This document shows, one piece after another, positions 62,517-64,000 of a stretch of DNA of 64,000 nucleotides (within the stretch, counting starts at the first letter, position 1; each line of letters opens with the position of its first letter). Below the pieces are notes generated by a model. That model had not been told where the DNA came from, did not search any database, and saw only the letters and a list, made by a program, of their open reading frames with translations. Origin of the DNA: Rikenellaceae bacterium (GTDB lineage: Bacteria; Bacteroidota; Bacteroidia; Bacteroidales; Rikenellaceae); the NCBI GenBank assembly GCA_015059845.1, contig SUZR01000001.1, positions 62,001 through 126,000 on the forward strand, read 5' to 3'. A program made the position numbers and the translations under genes.

Positions 62517-63497
62517 TTATTTCATCTCATAGTCCACCAATATCGGAAGATGGTCCGAGGGATAGTGGAAATTGGTCTTCTCGTCACGAACGGGGTCCTT
62601 GGTCCACGCATCGTTTACAATGTATGCGTCGATGATACGCTCGTAGAGAGGAGCTGTACAATAGATAAAGTCGATGCGCGATTTGCCTGCCGTAGTTGTG
62701 TGGAACTCGCCAGGGAAACGCTCGGCTATTATATCTATATAAGGTGTATTGTTTCTAATGTAATCGTGCACCAAAAAACGAGTGTCATCCTCGGCCCACT
62801 TGTAGAAGTGGTTATCCACGCGGCTCTGTGAGTTGTAATCTCCAGCCATAAGCCATAGTTCATTCTCAGCATTCTCAGCCTTGCGGATGGTCTTCTCGCA
62901 GATGTATTGCATCTCCTTTAGACGATACTTATCGCCGCCATTTTCGGCTTTACTTGCCTGCTGGTCCTTAGCGCGGTATGCATACTTTTGAGGCCAGGTG
63001 TGCAGCGTTACGATATTTATCTTCTTGCCGTTGAACTCCACACGGAAGTGACCAGCGCCGTGTGTTACCACGCTGTCGGGCTCCTCGCCTACGATTTGCT
63101 CTACAATCTCAATGGGATACTTCGACGTAATCACCTGCGGATAGTTGTCGCGGTGACCACCCTTCTCCCAATAGGTATGACCAAATTTTGCAGCCAGCTC
63201 ACCCCAATTATCAACGAGGTAGCGCTCCTCGGGTGCGCACTTCTCGTTGGTGCTTCCCTTATAGATGGTCTGCGCCTCGCACCAGATGCAGATGTCGGGG
63301 TCATACTCGCTAACCCAACCTGCGAAGTTGTTGTAGCCGTTTGTCTGGTCGGCCCACATTCCATTCTGGAAGTTCCAGTATAGCACGCGCAGAGTTGTGT
63401 CTGCCTCAGGCTTATCACTCTTATTTCCGCAACCAACGGCCACGATAGCCATTAAGACTACCGTGGCGATGGTGCGAACTATTTTTGGAGCATTCAT
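62517..63497 (-). CDS. Endonuclease/exonuclease/phosphatase-family lipoprotein
   Basis: This 326-aa protein has a lipoprotein signal with lipobox cysteine in [13 protein letters not shown] (about residue 23), so it is anchored to an envelope membrane. The EEP fold is shown by YWNFQNGMW, the AGDYNSQS motif near residue 218, KSRIDFIYC and the C-terminal [13 protein letters not shown] with the Asp/His catalytic pair. It could be a nuclease or a phosphodiesterase. It lies between purL (6-nt gap) and purM, inside the purine operon, so nucleic acid or nucleotide salvage is an attractive but unproven role. Confidence 0.88.
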   Translation of the reverse strand: MNAPKIVRTIATVVLMAIVAVGCGNKSDKPEADTTLRVLYWNFQNGMWADQTNGYNNFAGWVSEYDPDICIWCEAQTIYKGSTNEKCAPEERYLVDNWGELAAKFGHTYWEKGGHRDNYPQVITSKYPIEIVEQIVGEEPDSVVTHGAGHFRVEFNGKKINIVTLHTWPQKYAYRAKDQQASKAENGGDKYRLKEMQYICEKTIRKAENAENELWLMAGDYNSQSRVDNHFYKWAEDDTRFLVHDYIRNNTPYIDIIAERFPGEFHTTTAGKSRIDFIYCTAPLYERIIDAYIVNDAWTKDPVRDEKTNFHYPSDHLPILVDYEMK

Positions 63498-63503
63498 ACT
63501 TGT

Positions 63504-64000
63504 TTACTCGCCTTTGAAATAGTTAACGGCATTGGCAAAGATACCCTGTGCCTTATTGCCGTGGATATTCTTGAAGAGGTTCTCCTCATAACGCTCGGTG
63601 TGACCCATCTTACCCAAAATTTGACCATTCTCGCTGATGATACCCTCAATACCATAGCTTGAGCCGTTGGGATTGTAGGGTGCGCACAATGTCGCCTCAC
63701 CTGCGGGGTCAACGTACTGGAATGCCACCTGACCGTTAGCAAAGAGCTGCTCGGCCATCTCGTCGCTCACAACGAACTTACCCTCACCGTGACTTACGGC
63801 GATAGAGTGCTGCTCACCAAGCTCAAATGATGAGAGCCAGGGCGAATTGGTTGTAGCTACGCGTGTAGATACAATCTGTGAGATGTGGCGGTTGATATCG
63901 TTACGGAAGAGTGTTGGTGACTCCTCTACAACCTGTCCCAAGCGGCCGTAAGGCAACAGACCCGACTTAACCAGAGCCTGGAAGCCATTACAGATACCGA
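63504..64000 (-). CDS. purL: Phosphoribosylformylglycinamidine synthase, C-terminal glutaminase part (cut by window edge)
   Basis: The window holds the last 165 codons. The glutaminase nucleophile appears in GICNGFQALVKSG, with the Cys codon at 63992-63990 (minus), and downstream HGEGKFVV, PNGSSYGIEGI, and LGKMGHTERYEENLFKN (the triad His/Glu). This is the C-terminal class I amidotransferase domain of large-type PurL, which makes FGAM. The rest lies beyond the window, upstream on the minus strand. Confidence 0.94.
   Translation of the reverse strand, partial: GICNGFQALVKSGLLPYGRLGQVVEESPTLFRNDINRHISQIVSTRVATTNSPWLSSFELGEQHSIAVSHGEGKFVVSDEMAEQLFANGQVAFQYVDPAGEATLCAPYNPNGSSYGIEGIISENGQILGKMGHTERYEENLFKNIHGNKAQGIFANAVNYFKGE

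Noticed and set aside
1..64000. tRNA, rRNA, CRISPR, insertion sequence, prophage or defence genes
   Set aside because: I read all gaps for these and saw no cloverleaf, repeat-spacer array, transposase, integrase or restriction gene; the window is core metabolism and envelope genes.

Overview
The window is chromosomal DNA of a Bacteroidota bacterium, most likely of the order Bacteroidales. The evidence is: promoters of the TAnnTTTG type (often with TTTG about 19-22 nt upstream), A-rich start regions with weak Shine-Dalgarno sites, a TonB-dependent receptor with a carboxypeptidase-like plug extension, a FISUMP-type lipoprotein, DUF3868/DUF3575 proteins, a FloA/NfeD pair, and a Vor-type 2-oxoacid:ferredoxin oxidoreductase typical of anaerobes. 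A Rikenellaceae-like source is my guess and is not proven. I saw no rRNA, tRNA, CRISPR array, transposase or phage gene. Nearly all the DNA is ordinary, densely packed core genome with good intrinsic terminators between converging units.

Layout. 1-3.2 kb: lpdA and a C69 dipeptidase (minus). 3.2-4.9 kb: a YggS-type PLP protein and a metallophosphoesterase (plus). 4.9-10.3 kb: a minus operon yicC-gmk-nadD(TPR)-DUF3109-M23/LysM peptidase-PqaA-like protein. 10.7-14.1 kb: serC-serA-DUF1015. 14.4-17.0 kb: four-subunit 2-oxoacid:ferredoxin oxidoreductase. 17.2-18.5 kb: a glycerol-1-phosphate dehydrogenase-family protein, then a 124-bp palindromic repeat. 18.7-23.4 kb (minus): S41 protease, fmt, LptF/G, metal ABC permease. 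23.5-32.0 kb (plus): mtaB, then a run of envelope genes (4HB/HAMP-like membrane protein, TrkH, SPOR-like protein, NfeD, FloA, GH13 amylase). 32.3-39.9 kb: surface proteins (FISUMP lipoprotein, OmpA/DUF3868, DUF3575, YqaA, TonB receptor).

40-47.4 kb: pyrC-carA-carB-pyrK-pyrD, preceded by what looks like a complete leader-peptide attenuator. 47.5-51.8 kb: a membrane LytTR regulator (minus) and fabH-fabF-(structured leader)-fabG. 52.0-55.9 kb: pyrF-thioredoxin-like-pyrE-pyrB-purT. 56-57 kb: an ECF sigma factor and a membrane partner (minus). 57.2-64 kb: the purine operon purL(partial)-nuclease-like lipoprotein-purM-purN-purH-purD-folD (minus).

The most striking theme is pyrimidine synthesis. 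All six UMP-pathway steps are encoded here in two clusters, with three departures from textbook enzymes and control. The carbamoyl-phosphate synthase small subunit has Ser-Leu-Gly-Met-Glu where the glutaminase nucleophile motif Cys-Leu-Gly-His-Gln should be, as in ammonia-using CPS I. Aspartate transcarbamoylase carries a C-terminal four-cysteine zinc ribbon resembling that of PyrI, without PyrI's nucleotide-binding domain. The pyrC-carAB-pyrKD operon starts with a 41-codon leader ORF containing U-rich tracts, whose stop codon lies 6 nt before an intrinsic terminator just upstream of pyrC, the same architecture as the enterobacterial pyrL attenuator.
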